A stretch of 64,000 nt of DNA from an uncultured Methanobrevibacter sp. (GCF_902769175.1 NZ_CACXNW010000017.1:1-64000), one strand, 5' to 3'. Positions 39,900-49,916 are shown, numbered from the stretch's first letter. Numbers and translations: made by a program. Notes: a model not told the origin generated them from the sequence alone.

Positions 39900-40725
39900 T
39901 TAATTTTTTAGGTTTTTCCTATAGGTTTCAGTTGCTTCATCTGAAAATGTATTGAAGATTATCTTTTCAAGGCTTGTGTTTGGATTATTCTTTAAGTATT
40001 CCCTTACAGTCTTAATTGCTAATTTGGACGCTTGGTCTTTTGGGAAATTGAATACTCCTGTTGATATGGAACAAAATGCTATTGATTTTAGATTGTACTC
40101 ATCTGCAAGTTCCAAACAGGATTTATAGCAATTTTCAAGTTCTATTATCTCCCTATCGTTAGGTTCCTCTCTATAGGCAATGGCAGGTCCTACAGTATGT
40201 ATTACATATTTTGAAGAAAGATTATATGCAGATGTGATTTTCGCTTTTCCATTTTCCTCTTCATGGCCTTGCTTTGTCATGATGTCATAACAATCCATTC
40301 TTAACTGAAATCCTGCAGCTGAATGGATCTGATTGTCTATGCAGTTGTGGAGTGGTATGAAGCATCCTAACATTTGGCTGTTTGCAGCATTTACGATTGC
40401 ATCGGCTTGAAGGCAAGTGATGTCTCCTTGCCATAATGCTATTTTTGAGTCTATTTCATCTGTGTTTTGATTGATTGATTGATTCTATATCTGTATCTAA
40501 AACCAATTCCTTATTAGCAGTTTCTTCACTAAGGATTCTGTCTTGAATTTCATAGAACTCATTACTTAATTGCACTGGAGTTTGTGTATTCATCAATGCC
40601 CTTAGCAATTTTCTCTTTTCATCATAGTCATTAGGAATTTCCATATTATTGTCTATTCTTTCATTTGAGGAAATCAATTCCTTTATAAGAAAATCTATTT
40701 CAATATTTTTATCAAATTCTTTCAT
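39900..40725 (-). pseudogene. Zn-macrodomain protein-ADP-ribose hydrolase, frameshifted at a tetranucleotide repeat
   Basis: The N-terminal 90 residues (DYDEKRKLLRALMNTQTPVQ, EFYEIQDRILSEE) are the extension typical of the zinc-containing macrodomains found in SirTM operons. The macrodomain follows: [43 protein letters not shown], with the Cys/His cluster expected to bind zinc, then [14 protein letters not shown]. The frame changes at (TTGA)4, 40467-40482: three copies (or six) keep one frame from start to stop, four do not. Start ATG 40725 follows GAGGTTAAAG. It would remove ADP-ribose placed by the downstream sirtuin. No GcvH-L or lipoate ligase gene is adjacent. Confidence 0.85.
40467..40482 (-). 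repeat. (TTGA)4 tetranucleotide repeat at the macrodomain frameshift
   Basis: Four tandem TTGA units on the plus strand (TCAA on the coding strand). Loss of one unit restores the macrodomain frame, so gain or loss of a unit would switch the gene off or on. Confidence 0.85.
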
Positions 40726-40790
40726 CTTTAACCTCATGATTTGCAATTCATTATTATATTAATATTGTTCGTGTATATATAAATCTTTTT

Positions 40791-40876
40791 TGTAACTGAG
40801 AAGTAACTGTTTGTTTGCATTTGTAATTTTTTTTGTAACTGAGAAGTGACTGTTTGTTTGCATTTGTAATTTTTTT
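40791..40876 (-). repeat. Macrodomain leader: two 43-bp direct repeats
   Basis: TGTAACTGAGAAGT(A/G)ACTG and the following TTTGTTTGCATTTGTAATTT occur at 40791 and 40834, period 43 bp, one substitution. They lie 65-150 nt upstream of the macrodomain start. TATA-like sequence is present just inside, at about 40770-40783. Confidence 0.75.
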
Positions 40877-41044
40877 TATTAAAAAGTACTTGGATTATAA
40901 TTCTACTTTGGTTGGTTTTTTTATTTTTTTTATTCATTTAAATACTTGATTTAGTTAATAACTATTGCTTTTCCTTTAAATAGTAAAATCTTTATATTTT
41001 ATTCAATAAATCTAAAATCAATTAAATATTAAGGGTTGTTTTTA

Positions 41045-41851
41045 ATGGAGTTCAATATTGTAAAAGAGTTAAACGGACAGTTTGATCCTATTGTATTGAT
41101 TAAATCTGATGAAAAGCCAGAAGATGCATTGGCACCTAAAGTAGGTAGAGGAGGTTGTGTGATGTCTTTTGTAGGCCAAACAATTGCAAAGAGAAAAGTT
41201 ACTGCTTTTGGCCGTGAAAACATTACTTGTGGAGGAGTCTCTGCCGGCTTTGGTTGGGGAACTGGATTCAAGACAGATGAAGATAGGGAATTTCAAGCCA
41301 CCTTCTTATCCTTGGGAACGGAATCTGCAAAGGATAAGGATGCATTTCTCCATAGGTTAAGCTTTATGCCAAAGCCTACTCAGGAAATGTTTAAGAAAGG
41401 TGAAAGAATCTTTTCAGATTTTGATACAGCTTATGAAAACATAAGCAATAGGCCATTATATGATGAAGGTGAATATGTAATCTTTAAGCCAATTGAGTTG
41501 CTTGAAGAAGGTGAAATTCCAGATTCTGTAGTCTTTACATTAAACACTATGGAATTATCTGCTATTTTACAATTGAATGGTTCATTTAGAACTGAAAGTG
41601 CACATATCATGACTCCTCAAGCATCTGCATGTCAAGCTATAGGTGCATTCACTTTTGAGCAAAATGACAGTGATAATCCTGTTCCAGTTTTAAGTCCTGT
41701 TGACTTTGTAGCAAGGGCTCATATACGAAGATTGATTCCAGATGAATATATGAATTTATCTATGCCTTGGAGCTTATTCCTAAAATTAGAGGAACTTAGT
41801 AAAAATAGTGTTTTCCAAACTCACTTTTGGGATGATTTTGGAAATAAATAA
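41045..41851 (+). CDS. DUF169 family protein
   Basis: 268 residues. The pattern FGRENITCGGVSAGFGWGTGF, then FMPKPTQEMF, VIFKPIELL, and a C-terminal cysteine in QASACQAIGAF, fits the DUF169 family, common in methanogens and clostridia and of unknown function. It is cytoplasmic, with no signal or membrane segment. ATG 41045 is chosen because AAGGG lies 9 nt upstream; a TTG at 41036 would sit on that site. No operon partner; the gene is divergent from the macrodomain gene. Confidence 0.82.
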   Translation: MEFNIVKELNGQFDPIVLIKSDEKPEDALAPKVGRGGCVMSFVGQTIAKRKVTAFGRENITCGGVSAGFGWGTGFKTDEDREFQATFLSLGTESAKDKDAFLHRLSFMPKPTQEMFKKGERIFSDFDTAYENISNRPLYDEGEYVIFKPIELLEEGEIPDSVVFTLNTMELSAILQLNGSFRTESAHIMTPQASACQAIGAFTFEQNDSDNPVPVLSPVDFVARAHIRRLIPDEYMNLSMPWSLFLKLEELSKNSVFQTHFWDDFGNK

Positions 41852-42227
41852 TAATTTATATTATTTTTTTATATAATTTTTTTATATAATTTTTTTATAT
41901 TAATTTTAATATTTTTTTATTTTTTTTAGATTAGGTTTTTTGTTTATTTTTTAATATTTATTTTATTATTTTTTTTTATTTTTTTTAGATTAGGTTTTTT
42001 AGTTTATTTTTTGTATTTATCTTATTATTTTTTGTTTATTTTTAAAAATTAGGATTTTTCGATATTATTTTTATTTTATATAATTATAATCTTTTAAATA
42101 TTTTTTTAAGATAAAAAAAGAATTATGGATTAATTTTATTAAAATCATGTAAAAAAAAGCATTGAATTGAAAAAATAGATAATATAAATTAATTAGAAAT
42201 AAAAAAAGAAAAAAGAAGTAAGTAAAT
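41852..42227. other. AT-rich convergent intergenic region
   Basis: No gene. A T-rich unit with TTTAGATTAGGTTTTTT recurs at 41926 and 41985 (about 59 bp) and a TTTTTTATATAA unit is repeated near 41860. T-tracts downstream of 41851 could end transcription of the DUF169 gene. Confidence 0.5.
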
Positions 42228-42842
42228 TTAGCTTAATTGATTTACTTTAATTAATGATTCAACTGGGACTCCATCTACTTCTTCGAGTCCAGATTTGTCG
42301 ATTAAAACAGTTACTACGACTGGATCTCCACCATGGTCTTTAACTACTTTAATAACGTCTTTTATTGTGTCTCCACTTGTAATTACGTCATCAACAACAA
42401 CAATCCTTTTTCCTTCAACAGTTCCGAAATTGCTGCTTATTGCACCTTCATCACTGTTTGTTGGATTGGTTCTGTGTTTTTTAGGGTGGAAAATAGATAT
42501 GCATGTAGTGGTTCCAGTTAACTCTTCAATTACATCTGCCATCATAGTTGCAAATGGAACTCCACTTGTTGCAATTCCTAAAACAAGGTCAAGATCTCCA
42601 TGTTTTAATGCAATTTCACTTAAGGCTGCTGAAACATATCTGAGTCTGGTTGCGCTTCCTCCTAAACTGTTCCAGTTAATTGCAATGTCTACAGGTGCGT
42701 CACTTTCGTCACTTGTTTCAGGTTTTTGTAAAGTTAACCATTGTGCAGTATCCATTGATACATTAAGCTCATCTGCTATTTCACCAGTGGTGAATCCATG
42801 ATTTCTAAGTTCCTGAGCTCTGTTAATAAGGTCTTGGTTCAT
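42228..42842 (-). CDS. gfcR: GfcR-type transcriptional regulator (orotate phosphoribosyltransferase-like)
   Basis: 204 residues: an N-terminal helix-turn-helix ([35 protein letters not shown]) fused to a type I phosphoribosyltransferase domain with the PRPP motif [15 protein letters not shown] near residue 150 and ATSGVPFA near 90. This arrangement is that of archaeal PyrE-like/GfcR proteins; the haloarchaeal member controls glycolytic genes. In methanogens it may sense PRPP or nucleotides to control carbon or nucleotide metabolism. ATG 42842 follows GAGGT. Length normal. Confidence 0.85.
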   Translation of the reverse strand: MNQDLINRAQELRNHGFTTGEIADELNVSMDTAQWLTLQKPETSDESDAPVDIAINWNSLGGSATRLRYVSAALSEIALKHGDLDLVLGIATSGVPFATMMADVIEELTGTTTCISIFHPKKHRTNPTNSDEGAISSNFGTVEGKRIVVVDDVITSGDTIKDVIKVVKDHGGDPVVVTVLIDKSGLEEVDGVPVESLIKVNQLS

Positions 42843-42959
42843 TTTTATACCTCGTTATCTTTAAGTTGATTTTAGTAAATATTTTTAGGATATCTTTGAA
42901 TTTTTGTTTTGTGTTGTTTTTATAATATTTTAAAATAAAATTAAAAAGTTAAATTTCAA

Positions 42960-43907
42960 TTATTTAAAATTGATTGGACTATGTTCTTTAGATGATTTGT
43001 TTGCTGCGAGAACCATCTTAAGAGCTTTAAGACCATCTTCTCCAGTGATTTCAGGTTCTTCATCTGCATCAATCTTGCAGAGGAATGAATTTAATTCTTC
43101 ACTTAATGGTTCTACTGGAGTGATTTGAATGTCTTGTGCAAATTTACCGAAGACTTCAATGCTTTGGTCTATGTAGTCAATGGTAATGATTCCATCGGTA
43201 CCGGTAATTTCAATTTGTCGACGTTTGTATGGAGTTAACCAATTTGCTTCTAAAATACCTGTAATGTCTTCTTCAAAGCTTAACATAATTTCTGCATGGT
43301 CTTCAAAGTCAGATTGATCTAATCTGCTGCTCATGGTAGCATAGATTTGTTTGACAGGTTCCTTAATCAAGAAGTTCATTACATCTAAATCGTGAATTGC
43401 AAGGTCGATTGCCACTCCTACATCCTTGATTCTTGGTGGGAAAGGACCTACTCTTTTAGCGGAAATGGTTACCAAGTCACCGATTACTTCGTTTTCAATT
43501 AATTCCTTAGCTTTTTGAACAGCAGGATTGAATCTTTCCACATGTCCAGTAGCAAGCTTAACTCCTGCTTCCTTAGCTGCTTGAATCATTTCTTCAGCTT
43601 CTTCTGCAGTGAAAGCTATTGGCTTTTCCACTAAAACATGTTTGCCGTATTTTATTGCTTGCATAACAACTTCGTGGTGGAAGGTTGTTGGCACACATAC
43701 GTTTACTGCTTCAATTTCAGGATTTTTTAATAAGTCTTCAATTTCAGAGTAACCTTTAGTGTTATATTTCTTACATACTTTGTCTAAGGTTGGTTTAACT
43801 ACGTCTGCCACTGCTACAAGATTGGCATTATCTAATTTTGAATATACACGTGCATGGTTATAACCCATTGCACCTACACCTATAACTCCAACATTTATGG
43901 TTCTCAA
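42960..43907 (-). CDS. Gfo/Idh/MocA family dehydrogenase (UDP-GlcNAc 3-dehydrogenase-like)
   Basis: 315 residues with an N-terminal Rossmann motif, VGVIGVGAMGYNHARVY, and the family motif HVLVEKPIAFTAEEAEEM near residue 90, followed by GHVERFNPAV. The catalytic histidine lies in DLAIHDLDVMNF near residue 172. Close forms in methanogens include UDP-GlcNAc 3-dehydrogenases used for diamino-sugar synthesis in surface glycans; the substrate here is inference. The start is TTG 43907, set by GGAGGAAT seven bases before it. The gene is separated from hemC by 485 bp. Confidence 0.83.
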   Translation of the reverse strand: MRTINVGVIGVGAMGYNHARVYSKLDNANLVAVADVVKPTLDKVCKKYNTKGYSEIEDLLKNPEIEAVNVCVPTTFHHEVVMQAIKYGKHVLVEKPIAFTAEEAEEMIQAAKEAGVKLATGHVERFNPAVQKAKELIENEVIGDLVTISAKRVGPFPPRIKDVGVAIDLAIHDLDVMNFLIKEPVKQIYATMSSRLDQSDFEDHAEIMLSFEEDITGILEANWLTPYKRRQIEITGTDGIITIDYIDQSIEVFGKFAQDIQITPVEPLSEELNSFLCKIDADEEPEITGEDGLKALKMVLAANKSSKEHSPINFK

Positions 43908-44392
43908 AGATATTCCTCCAATTATTCAACTATATTTTTGTGGTTTATAACTTATAAATATTATTAAAATTTTATATAAATTAATATAATTTTTTCTTAA
44001 TAATTATGTTAAATAGATTTAAATTGCTTGAAATTAAAAACAAGATAATTTAAAGGTTTATTTTTATAAATAAAATAAAATATGTAATCTAAATTAAAAT
44101 ATATTGGATTTTTGTCTTTTTTATAATTTTGACCATTTTTTGATTTCATGAAAATTCAAGTTTTTTCATGAAATGAAATTTTTTTATAAAAATCCAATTA
44201 GATTTACATATTTTTCATAAAAATTATAGAATTAATTCATTTTTTTTTAAATTAATATTTTTTTAAATTAGATTTTAGAATTAATTCATTTTTTTTTTAA
44301 ATTAATATTTTTTTAAATTAGATTTTAGAATTAATTCATTTTTATTTTAATTACTATTTTTTTCAAAAAGGTAAATTAAGTAATTAATTTTT
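43908..44392. other. Intergenic region with ~49-bp tandem repeat
   Basis: No gene. AGAATTAATTCATTTTT starts units at 44228, 44277 and 44327 (49 and 50 bp apart), each containing AAATTAATATTTTTTTAAAT and GATTTT. Between 44140 and 44180 TTTTTTCATGAAA-type sequence forms short inverted repeats with CATGAAAATTCAAG. It lies between hemC (stop side) and the dehydrogenase (start side). Confidence 0.6.
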
Positions 44393-45262
44393 TTAAATAA
44401 ATTCAAGCATATCTCTGCCTATTTTTCTTCCCATAGTTTCAGCTTCCTTTATGCTTCCGCTAAGGGTTTCCTTATATAGTATTTCACCATTTTTATCAAG
44501 CAAAATAGAATTAAGAACTAATTTATTGTCTTTTATTTGAGATATTGCTCCAATTGGCCATTGACAGCCAACACCAATCTCTTCAAGAATGGTTTTTTCT
44601 GCTAAGACTTCCTGGAATGAGAAATAGTGGTTTAGTTTTCTGATTGTTTCCTTGTATTCGGAATCTTTTCTGGTAATGACTGCTAAAGCCCCTTGACCTG
44701 CTGCAGGCATTATGTAATCTGTTGGGAACTTGGTTTTTATGTATTCTTGTAGGCCTAATCTATTTAATCCTGCTTCTGCCATGATGGTAGCATCAACTTC
44801 TCCATCCATGACCTTTTTGATTCTTGTTTCTACATTTCCACGAATAGGCTTCAATTCAAAATCCTTATCATGAAGCTTGCAGAATGCTTCTCTACGTAAA
44901 CTGCTTGTTCCAAGTGTTGAACCTTCTTCAAGTTCCTTCCAACTGTAGTTTGAAATCAAGACTTCATTAGGGCTTTCTCTTGGAGGGACTGCTACAATTT
45001 CCAAATCTTCATCCAATTCGGTTGGCACATCCTTTAAGCTGTGGACTGCAAAGTCCACTTCCTCTTCAAGAAGTGCATTGTCAAGTTCTCTTGTAAAAAG
45101 TCCTTTGGAATCCATATTATATAATTGGGAGTTAGTGATCTTGTCTCCCTTTGTTTTTATAATATTCTTTTCCACTTCTTCTCCAGTGATATTGTATAAA
45201 CAGGTTCTGATATAGTCTGTTTGTACAAGTGCCAGTTTACTTCCTCTAGTTCCAACAATCAT
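44393..45262 (-). CDS. hemC: Hydroxymethylbilane synthase (porphobilinogen deaminase)
   Basis: 289 residues: VGTRGSKLALVQTDYI at the N-terminus, HSLKDVPTELDEDLEI near residue 75, LGTSSLRREAF and IRGNVETRIKK around 115-145, and the dipyrromethane cofactor cysteine in GVGCQWPIGA near residue 235. It polymerises four porphobilinogens into hydroxymethylbilane on the route to sirohydrochlorin, and so to F430 and cobamides in a methanogen. Length and motifs are normal. ATG 45262 follows AAGGCTGATT. Its neighbour upstream on the same strand is the F430 synthase-like gene. Confidence 0.95.
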   Translation of the reverse strand: MIVGTRGSKLALVQTDYIRTCLYNITGEEVEKNIIKTKGDKITNSQLYNMDSKGLFTRELDNALLEEEVDFAVHSLKDVPTELDEDLEIVAVPPRESPNEVLISNYSWKELEEGSTLGTSSLRREAFCKLHDKDFELKPIRGNVETRIKKVMDGEVDATIMAEAGLNRLGLQEYIKTKFPTDYIMPAAGQGALAVITRKDSEYKETIRKLNHYFSFQEVLAEKTILEEIGVGCQWPIGAISQIKDNKLVLNSILLDKNGEILYKETLSGSIKEAETMGRKIGRDMLEFI

Positions 45263-45544
45263 CTAATCAGCCTTAGCTATTTATTTAAATATTTTTAGAT
45301 TTTTTAAGATTTCTTTCAAATCTCTTAAAAATATTTATCATAATAATTTTGTAAATTATTCTTAATAAAATTAATCATATAATTATTATCTTTAATATTT
45401 TTTTATCGAAATATATATTTTTGAATTTTTATTTTCTTTAATTATTTTTATTTTGAAATGGTTTTTTTTATTTTTATTTTCTTTGAATTATAATATCTTG
45501 AATTATAATTTTTGTATTTCTTTTCTAATCTATATTCAATGAGA

Positions 45545-47170
45545 TTAACGTTTGCTAACTTGTGAATAATTAGACCTGTAAATGAATAGGATATTTTTAT
45601 TGTTTTTAATTGCAAAATCTTGAGCTTCTTGGTAATCATCTATAAATCTAATTTTAAAATTGTCTTTTTCTTTTATTTGTTCATATAGGCTTTTTCCTAC
45701 ATCATCAGTTAAGATTAGGTTTGTATTTGGATTTTCGGATAGGTATTCATACAGGAAATCGGATAATTTCTCTTCATCTATCTCTTCACATGTAACTCCA
45801 TACTTACCGCCAATGATGATGAAGTAATCATCAATGTCCTTTATCATCCTTATTGAACTTTCAATAGCCTTTGTATTTATTCCTGGATTGATCTCTTCAA
45901 TGATTCTTAAATTATCTATTTGTCTCACATTTGTTCGACCATCGATTCCTTTAAATTTTGATAAAGCATTTTGAATGGTTTCACCATCTATGCCTAATGC
46001 TAATGCAGTTGTTGCAGATGCTAAAACATTCAGTACATGATGAGGTCCTGGCGCAAAGACAGATAGGGTCAGTTTACCATTTATTAATTTTTCATCATTT
46101 GTCTTTAAGTCATGATATGCAATTCTGACATTGGTCTTATCGATATCATAGTCTGTTTCTTCACAATAGACATTCGCTTTACTGTTTTTTAATGAATATG
46201 AATTTATCTTATTCTTATACATTTCCTTTTCTTCACTGTAGAATTCATTTAATGTTTCATGTTCAATAGTGACTAATGGGGAGTTGAAAACCTGCTTTTT
46301 AGCTTTCCTTGCATTAGATTGTCCTTTTGCAATGGAATAGTTTTCAACAAGGTTAGTTAGGATTCCAATATCTCCCAATCCACATATTCCTAATGAATTT
46401 TCAAAAATGCACATATCATAATTTAGATTTTTATATGGATGGTCGTTAAAGTCTTTAACCAAGTCATTCTCTTCAATCTTTTCGTCTAAATTCAGTTTTG
46501 CATCACATATTGGAAATGTGCTGCATTTTGGGTTTGCTATTTTCTTAGCAAGCTGAATTGTGTTTATGATGTTTGCTGGAGTTATGCTTATGTTCTTTTG
46601 TAAAATGAGCTTTTGTTCACTGTCTTGGTTTTTTCTAAATAAATAAGCTCCTAAGCTTGACAGCAATAGGGTGTTTTTATTGTTTTCCATGAAAATTTCT
46701 TTTAATAGGAATGCAGTGCTTGTTTTTCCTTTAACTCCAGTTATTTCTATAGTTTTAATGTTTTGATTTATTGTCTCCTTTTTCCAATCGGATAAAACCA
46801 ATGCAGTTGCTTGGTGGTGATTGATGATATCATATTGGTTTAGGATATCCTCATCATTTGCATTGATTAAATCCGCTATTTCAAGGAGCAAATCTTGGAT
46901 GTTTAAGGATGAATGTATAGGGTTGATAATCAAGTCTTTTTCAGTTTTGTTTTCATTTATTATCTTTAGTGAATTGGATTTCAGTTCATTTTTAAAATCA
47001 TCTAAATCCTTGATTAGATTCACATTATAAGTGTTTAAAAGAGTTTCATCCTCTTCCTTTAATGTATTGTATAAGTCATAGGCAAATACTTTTTCGTATT
47101 GTTTTGATTTAGAAAGTTCAGAGGATATCTTTACTCCTCCGTGTGTTAAATCAACTAAAAAAACATTCAT
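45545..47170 (-). CDS. cfbE: Coenzyme F430 synthase (Mur ligase family)
   Basis: 541 residues. The start, VFLVDLTHGGVKISSEL, and the Mur ligase ATP-binding loop TGVKGKTSTAFLLKEIF near residue 143 fit CfbE, the ATP-dependent ligase/cyclase acting at the last step of coenzyme F430 biosynthesis (17(2)-seco-F430 to F430). Later motifs are LGDIGILTNLVENY and VFAPGPHHVLNVLAS, and GIDGRTNVRQ, as in Mur ligases. Its position beside hemC supports a tetrapyrrole role. A pseudomurein peptide ligase is the alternative for Mur-like proteins, but the LTHGG N-terminus favours CfbE. The leader contains ~52-bp tandem repeats. Confidence 0.82.
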   Translation of the reverse strand: MNVFLVDLTHGGVKISSELSKSKQYEKVFAYDLYNTLKEEDETLLNTYNVNLIKDLDDFKNELKSNSLKIINENKTEKDLIINPIHSSLNIQDLLLEIADLINANDEDILNQYDIINHHQATALVLSDWKKETINQNIKTIEITGVKGKTSTAFLLKEIFMENNKNTLLLSSLGAYLFRKNQDSEQKLILQKNISITPANIINTIQLAKKIANPKCSTFPICDAKLNLDEKIEENDLVKDFNDHPYKNLNYDMCIFENSLGICGLGDIGILTNLVENYSIAKGQSNARKAKKQVFNSPLVTIEHETLNEFYSEEKEMYKNKINSYSLKNSKANVYCEETDYDIDKTNVRIAYHDLKTNDEKLINGKLTLSVFAPGPHHVLNVLASATTALALGIDGETIQNALSKFKGIDGRTNVRQIDNLRIIEEINPGINTKAIESSIRMIKDIDDYFIIIGGKYGVTCEEIDEEKLSDFLYEYLSENPNTNLILTDDVGKSLYEQIKEKDNFKIRFIDDYQEAQDFAIKNNKNILFIYRSNYSQVSKR

Positions 47171-47490
47171 TCTTTCACTCTTTTAACTTTTTATAATTTT
47201 TTAACTTGATTATTAAAATATAGTTTATTAGATTATATTATTTAATAAAATATGAAGATTTAATTTTCCATTTGATTTTTTCTATTAAATTATTTAATGA
47301 AATTTTGATGATTTAATTTTTAATTTATTTTTTCTATTAAATTATTTAATGAAATTTTGATGTTTTAATTTTTAATTTGATTATCCCATTAAATTATCTA
47401 ATTAATTATTGGAATCTTTTTTTGATTTTTTTTCCATTAAATAGTCTAAAACTAAAAATTCTTTGAAAAAAAAAGAAAAATTAGAGTATT
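47171..47490 (-). repeat. cfbE leader: four ~52-bp tandem repeats
   Basis: A unit containing TATTAAATTATTTAATGAAA and TTTTGATG, TTTAATTTTTAATTT recurs at about 47230, 47282, 47334 and, diverged, 47386, with 52-bp spacing. No gene or mini-ORF with a ribosome-binding site is evident. Confidence 0.7.
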
Positions 47491-49362
47491 TTATAATACT
47501 CTATTTATGGTGCTTATTCCACCTTCATTTAATTTGTCCTTAACTTTCTTGTAGAAGTACTTATTGTTGATTCTCATAAAGTAAACGTCTTTTTTAGACT
47601 TTTTGATTACGAGCTCTTCCATGTAGTTCACTTCTTTTTGGATTTGTCCATCCATTACGAAAATAGCTTTTTTACCTCTTTTAAGAAGTTTTATTCTGAT
47701 TTCACTTGTATCAGAAACTACAAATGGTCTTACTCCTAACTTGTATGGACAAATTGGTATAATGATAAATGCACCTACCTTTGGATCTACAATAGGTCCT
47801 CCAGCAGACATTGAATATGCTGTAGAACCACTTGGTGTGGATATGATCAATCCGTCTGCCCTTAGCTCTTCCACAACTTCTCCGTCAACTGAAATCTCAT
47901 AATGGAGCATTTTCGCAGGTCTTGCAGTCATTATTACAACTTCATTCAATGCACGGAAGCTTTGGTTTTCATGGGAAATGATAATCTGTGTTCTTTTCTC
48001 TTTAGACCATTCCCCATCTAAGATTGCATCAAGAGCTTCGAAGGTGTTTTCCACTTCAATCTCAGTTAGGAATCCTACTGTACCCATATTGATTCCGAAT
48101 ATTGGAATCTCTTTGGTTAATTGGTTTTGTGTCCTAAGAAGTGTACCGTCTCCACCGAGAATGATTGCCATATCACTTCTAAGCTCATTCAATTCCTTAG
48201 CATAATCTCTAAAATTGTAATTGAAGTTTAGGCTTTCGATATGCATTGCAATTTCTGGAGTTTCATTCATTGTTTTTGCAATGATCTTATGCAATTCTGG
48301 GTTTTGCTTTATCTCTTCCAATTTCTCAGCAAGGGATGATTCAATAACAGTTTCCATGTTCTTTTTTAGCAAGGTTTCAAATATCTTAAGTGAGAACAAT
48401 ACTGATTTGTATTCATCCACTCTACTTACAATTGCAACGCTTTTAATCATGTCCAATTCGTCGTTGTTTATGATTTTGATGATTTGATTGTGCAAGTCTT
48501 CATTTCCTGCACTAACGACCACTGCCTTTTCATAGATGCTTAATCTGCTGTTTAGCTTTTCACCGTATTTATTGGTTACAATAGCACCAGCCTCTTCTAC
48601 AATGAGCTTTGAAGCTGCTATGTCTATGATTCTACTTCCCCTTAAATCGAGGAAAGCATCATATTTTCCGCTTGCTACATAGGCAAGCTCCAATACTACT
48701 GAACCTAATACTCTCATTCTTCTTGCAGTGTCTACTAATTTGGATACGGATAATGTTTTGCTTTTGGTGAACCCTCCTAAGCTGATTTTTGTTAAATCGC
48801 TTTGACTGCTTGGAGTCATTGGCTCTCCATTTCTCTTGGCACCATTTCCTTTAATTGCTTCGTAATAGTTTCCATTAGCATAATTTTTAACAAAACCAAG
48901 TTGCACATCATCTAAGGTAGCTTCCCTTCCTTCAGGAACATTAGCTACAGCAATGGACATACCATATGCAGGAATGTTCTTTATTGCATTGCTTGTTCCA
49001 TCAAGTGGATCGATTAAAAATAAGAAACGAGGTTTTTCTTCATTTTCCCTTTCTTTTTTAGTTTTTGGTACATTATTAAGCAATTCTTCACTAAGGCTGA
49101 TGGATTCCTGTTTTCTTTTTCCCAGTTTAAGCTCTCCTATCTCTTCACTGATTAAGTAAGATTCAAAATCAGCTTCTTTAAGGAGCTTAATTACTTCATC
49201 TTCTGCAATAATGTCAATATAAGATGTAGGAGTGCCATCTGCACCTATTTTCACAAATTCTCCTGCCTTAGGATTTCCAACTTGACCTTCAAGGAGCTTT
49301 TCAACTTTTTCAAAAACTGTGGTTGCAATATTTCTACAGATGTCTATATCTTCTTGATTCAT
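47491..49362 (-). CDS. nadK: Bifunctional NADP phosphatase / NAD kinase
   Basis: 623 residues, two enzymes fused. The N-terminal half is an inositol-monophosphatase-type domain with metal motifs EEIGEL, DPLDGTSNAI near residue 107 and DIAASKLIVEEAGA near 245. The C-terminal half is NAD kinase, with LGGDGTLLRTQN near 410, NMGTVGFLTEIE near 430 and RADGLIISTPSGSTAYSMSAGGP near 505. The same fusion in Methanocaldococcus (MJ0917) makes and removes NADP. I choose the ATG at 49362, 6 nt after AGGAGGGAT; the upstream in-frame ATG at 49380 would overlap this site. Confidence 0.93.
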   Translation of the reverse strand: MNQEDIDICRNIATTVFEKVEKLLEGQVGNPKAGEFVKIGADGTPTSYIDIIAEDEVIKLLKEADFESYLISEEIGELKLGKRKQESISLSEELLNNVPKTKKERENEEKPRFLFLIDPLDGTSNAIKNIPAYGMSIAVANVPEGREATLDDVQLGFVKNYANGNYYEAIKGNGAKRNGEPMTPSSQSDLTKISLGGFTKSKTLSVSKLVDTARRMRVLGSVVLELAYVASGKYDAFLDLRGSRIIDIAASKLIVEEAGAIVTNKYGEKLNSRLSIYEKAVVVSAGNEDLHNQIIKIINNDELDMIKSVAIVSRVDEYKSVLFSLKIFETLLKKNMETVIESSLAEKLEEIKQNPELHKIIAKTMNETPEIAMHIESLNFNYNFRDYAKELNELRSDMAIILGGDGTLLRTQNQLTKEIPIFGINMGTVGFLTEIEVENTFEALDAILDGEWSKEKRTQIIISHENQSFRALNEVVIMTARPAKMLHYEISVDGEVVEELRADGLIISTPSGSTAYSMSAGGPIVDPKVGAFIIIPICPYKLGVRPFVVSDTSEIRIKLLKRGKKAIFVMDGQIQKEVNYMEELVIKKSKKDVYFMRINNKYFYKKVKDKLNEGGISTINRVL

Positions 49363-49457
49363 TCTATCCCTCCTAATCATATTTTTTTTTATTTATTTGA
49401 TTATTCTGAAGTTTTCACTGTTTTTTTAGTAATTCATTTTTTTGTGTTTGAATTTGA

Positions 49458-49916
49458 TTATTCTAAGATGTCATCTCTTATGTAGATTACTGCTGCAATT
49501 GCAGATCCAATTTCTTCAACAGTATGATGAGCCTCTTCTACAATCAATTCATTTATCTTAACATTGCGCTTGTTCATCATGTATTTGACCATTTCCATTG
49601 CTTCATTTTTAACATCTTCAGGGTTTTGATTTATGCCGTTTGTTTCAACAACACAACCTAATTCCTCACCTATAGCTACAGCAATGCAAGCAGTTAGCTT
49701 ATCTCCTTTTTTATTTGAAGTCAGGCTTGATAGTACGCAATTTACCATAGATCCTGCCTTTAGCTTTGGCAATTTTTCAACTTTAGTATTGGCTTCAAGC
49801 ATGCTTGATACCTTTATTAAGTTCACATCACCAATTTCCGCTTCATATAGTGCATTGTCAAAAGCATTTAGTTCGGTTGGTCCTTCTGAATTTCCTGAAA
49901 CAATAGCTATTCTCAT
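49458..49916 (-). CDS. pdaD: Pyruvoyl-dependent arginine decarboxylase
   Basis: 152 residues matching archaeal PdaD: SGNSEGPTELNAFDNALYEAEIGDVNLIKVSSMLEANT, KLPKLKAGSMVNCV, and a C-terminus with EEAHHTVEEIGSAIAAVIY. The Ser-Ser pair in KVSSML is the expected self-cleavage site that generates the pyruvoyl group. It converts arginine to agmatine, the first step in polyamine synthesis. ATG 49916 is preferred over an in-frame ATG at 49928 because the protein start then matches the family. A TATA-like TTTTTATAAG lies about 25-30 nt upstream. Divergent from eIF5A. Confidence 0.92.
   Translation of the reverse strand: MRIAIVSGNSEGPTELNAFDNALYEAEIGDVNLIKVSSMLEANTKVEKLPKLKAGSMVNCVLSSLTSNKKGDKLTACIAVAIGEELGCVVETNGINQNPEDVKNEAMEMVKYMMNKRNVKINELIVEEAHHTVEEIGSAIAAVIYIRDDILE

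Noticed and set aside
40734-40937. Minus-strand ORF MNKKNKKTNQSRII
   Set aside because: Spans the 43-bp direct repeats and overlaps the macrodomain start; asparagine/lysine-rich repeat translation.
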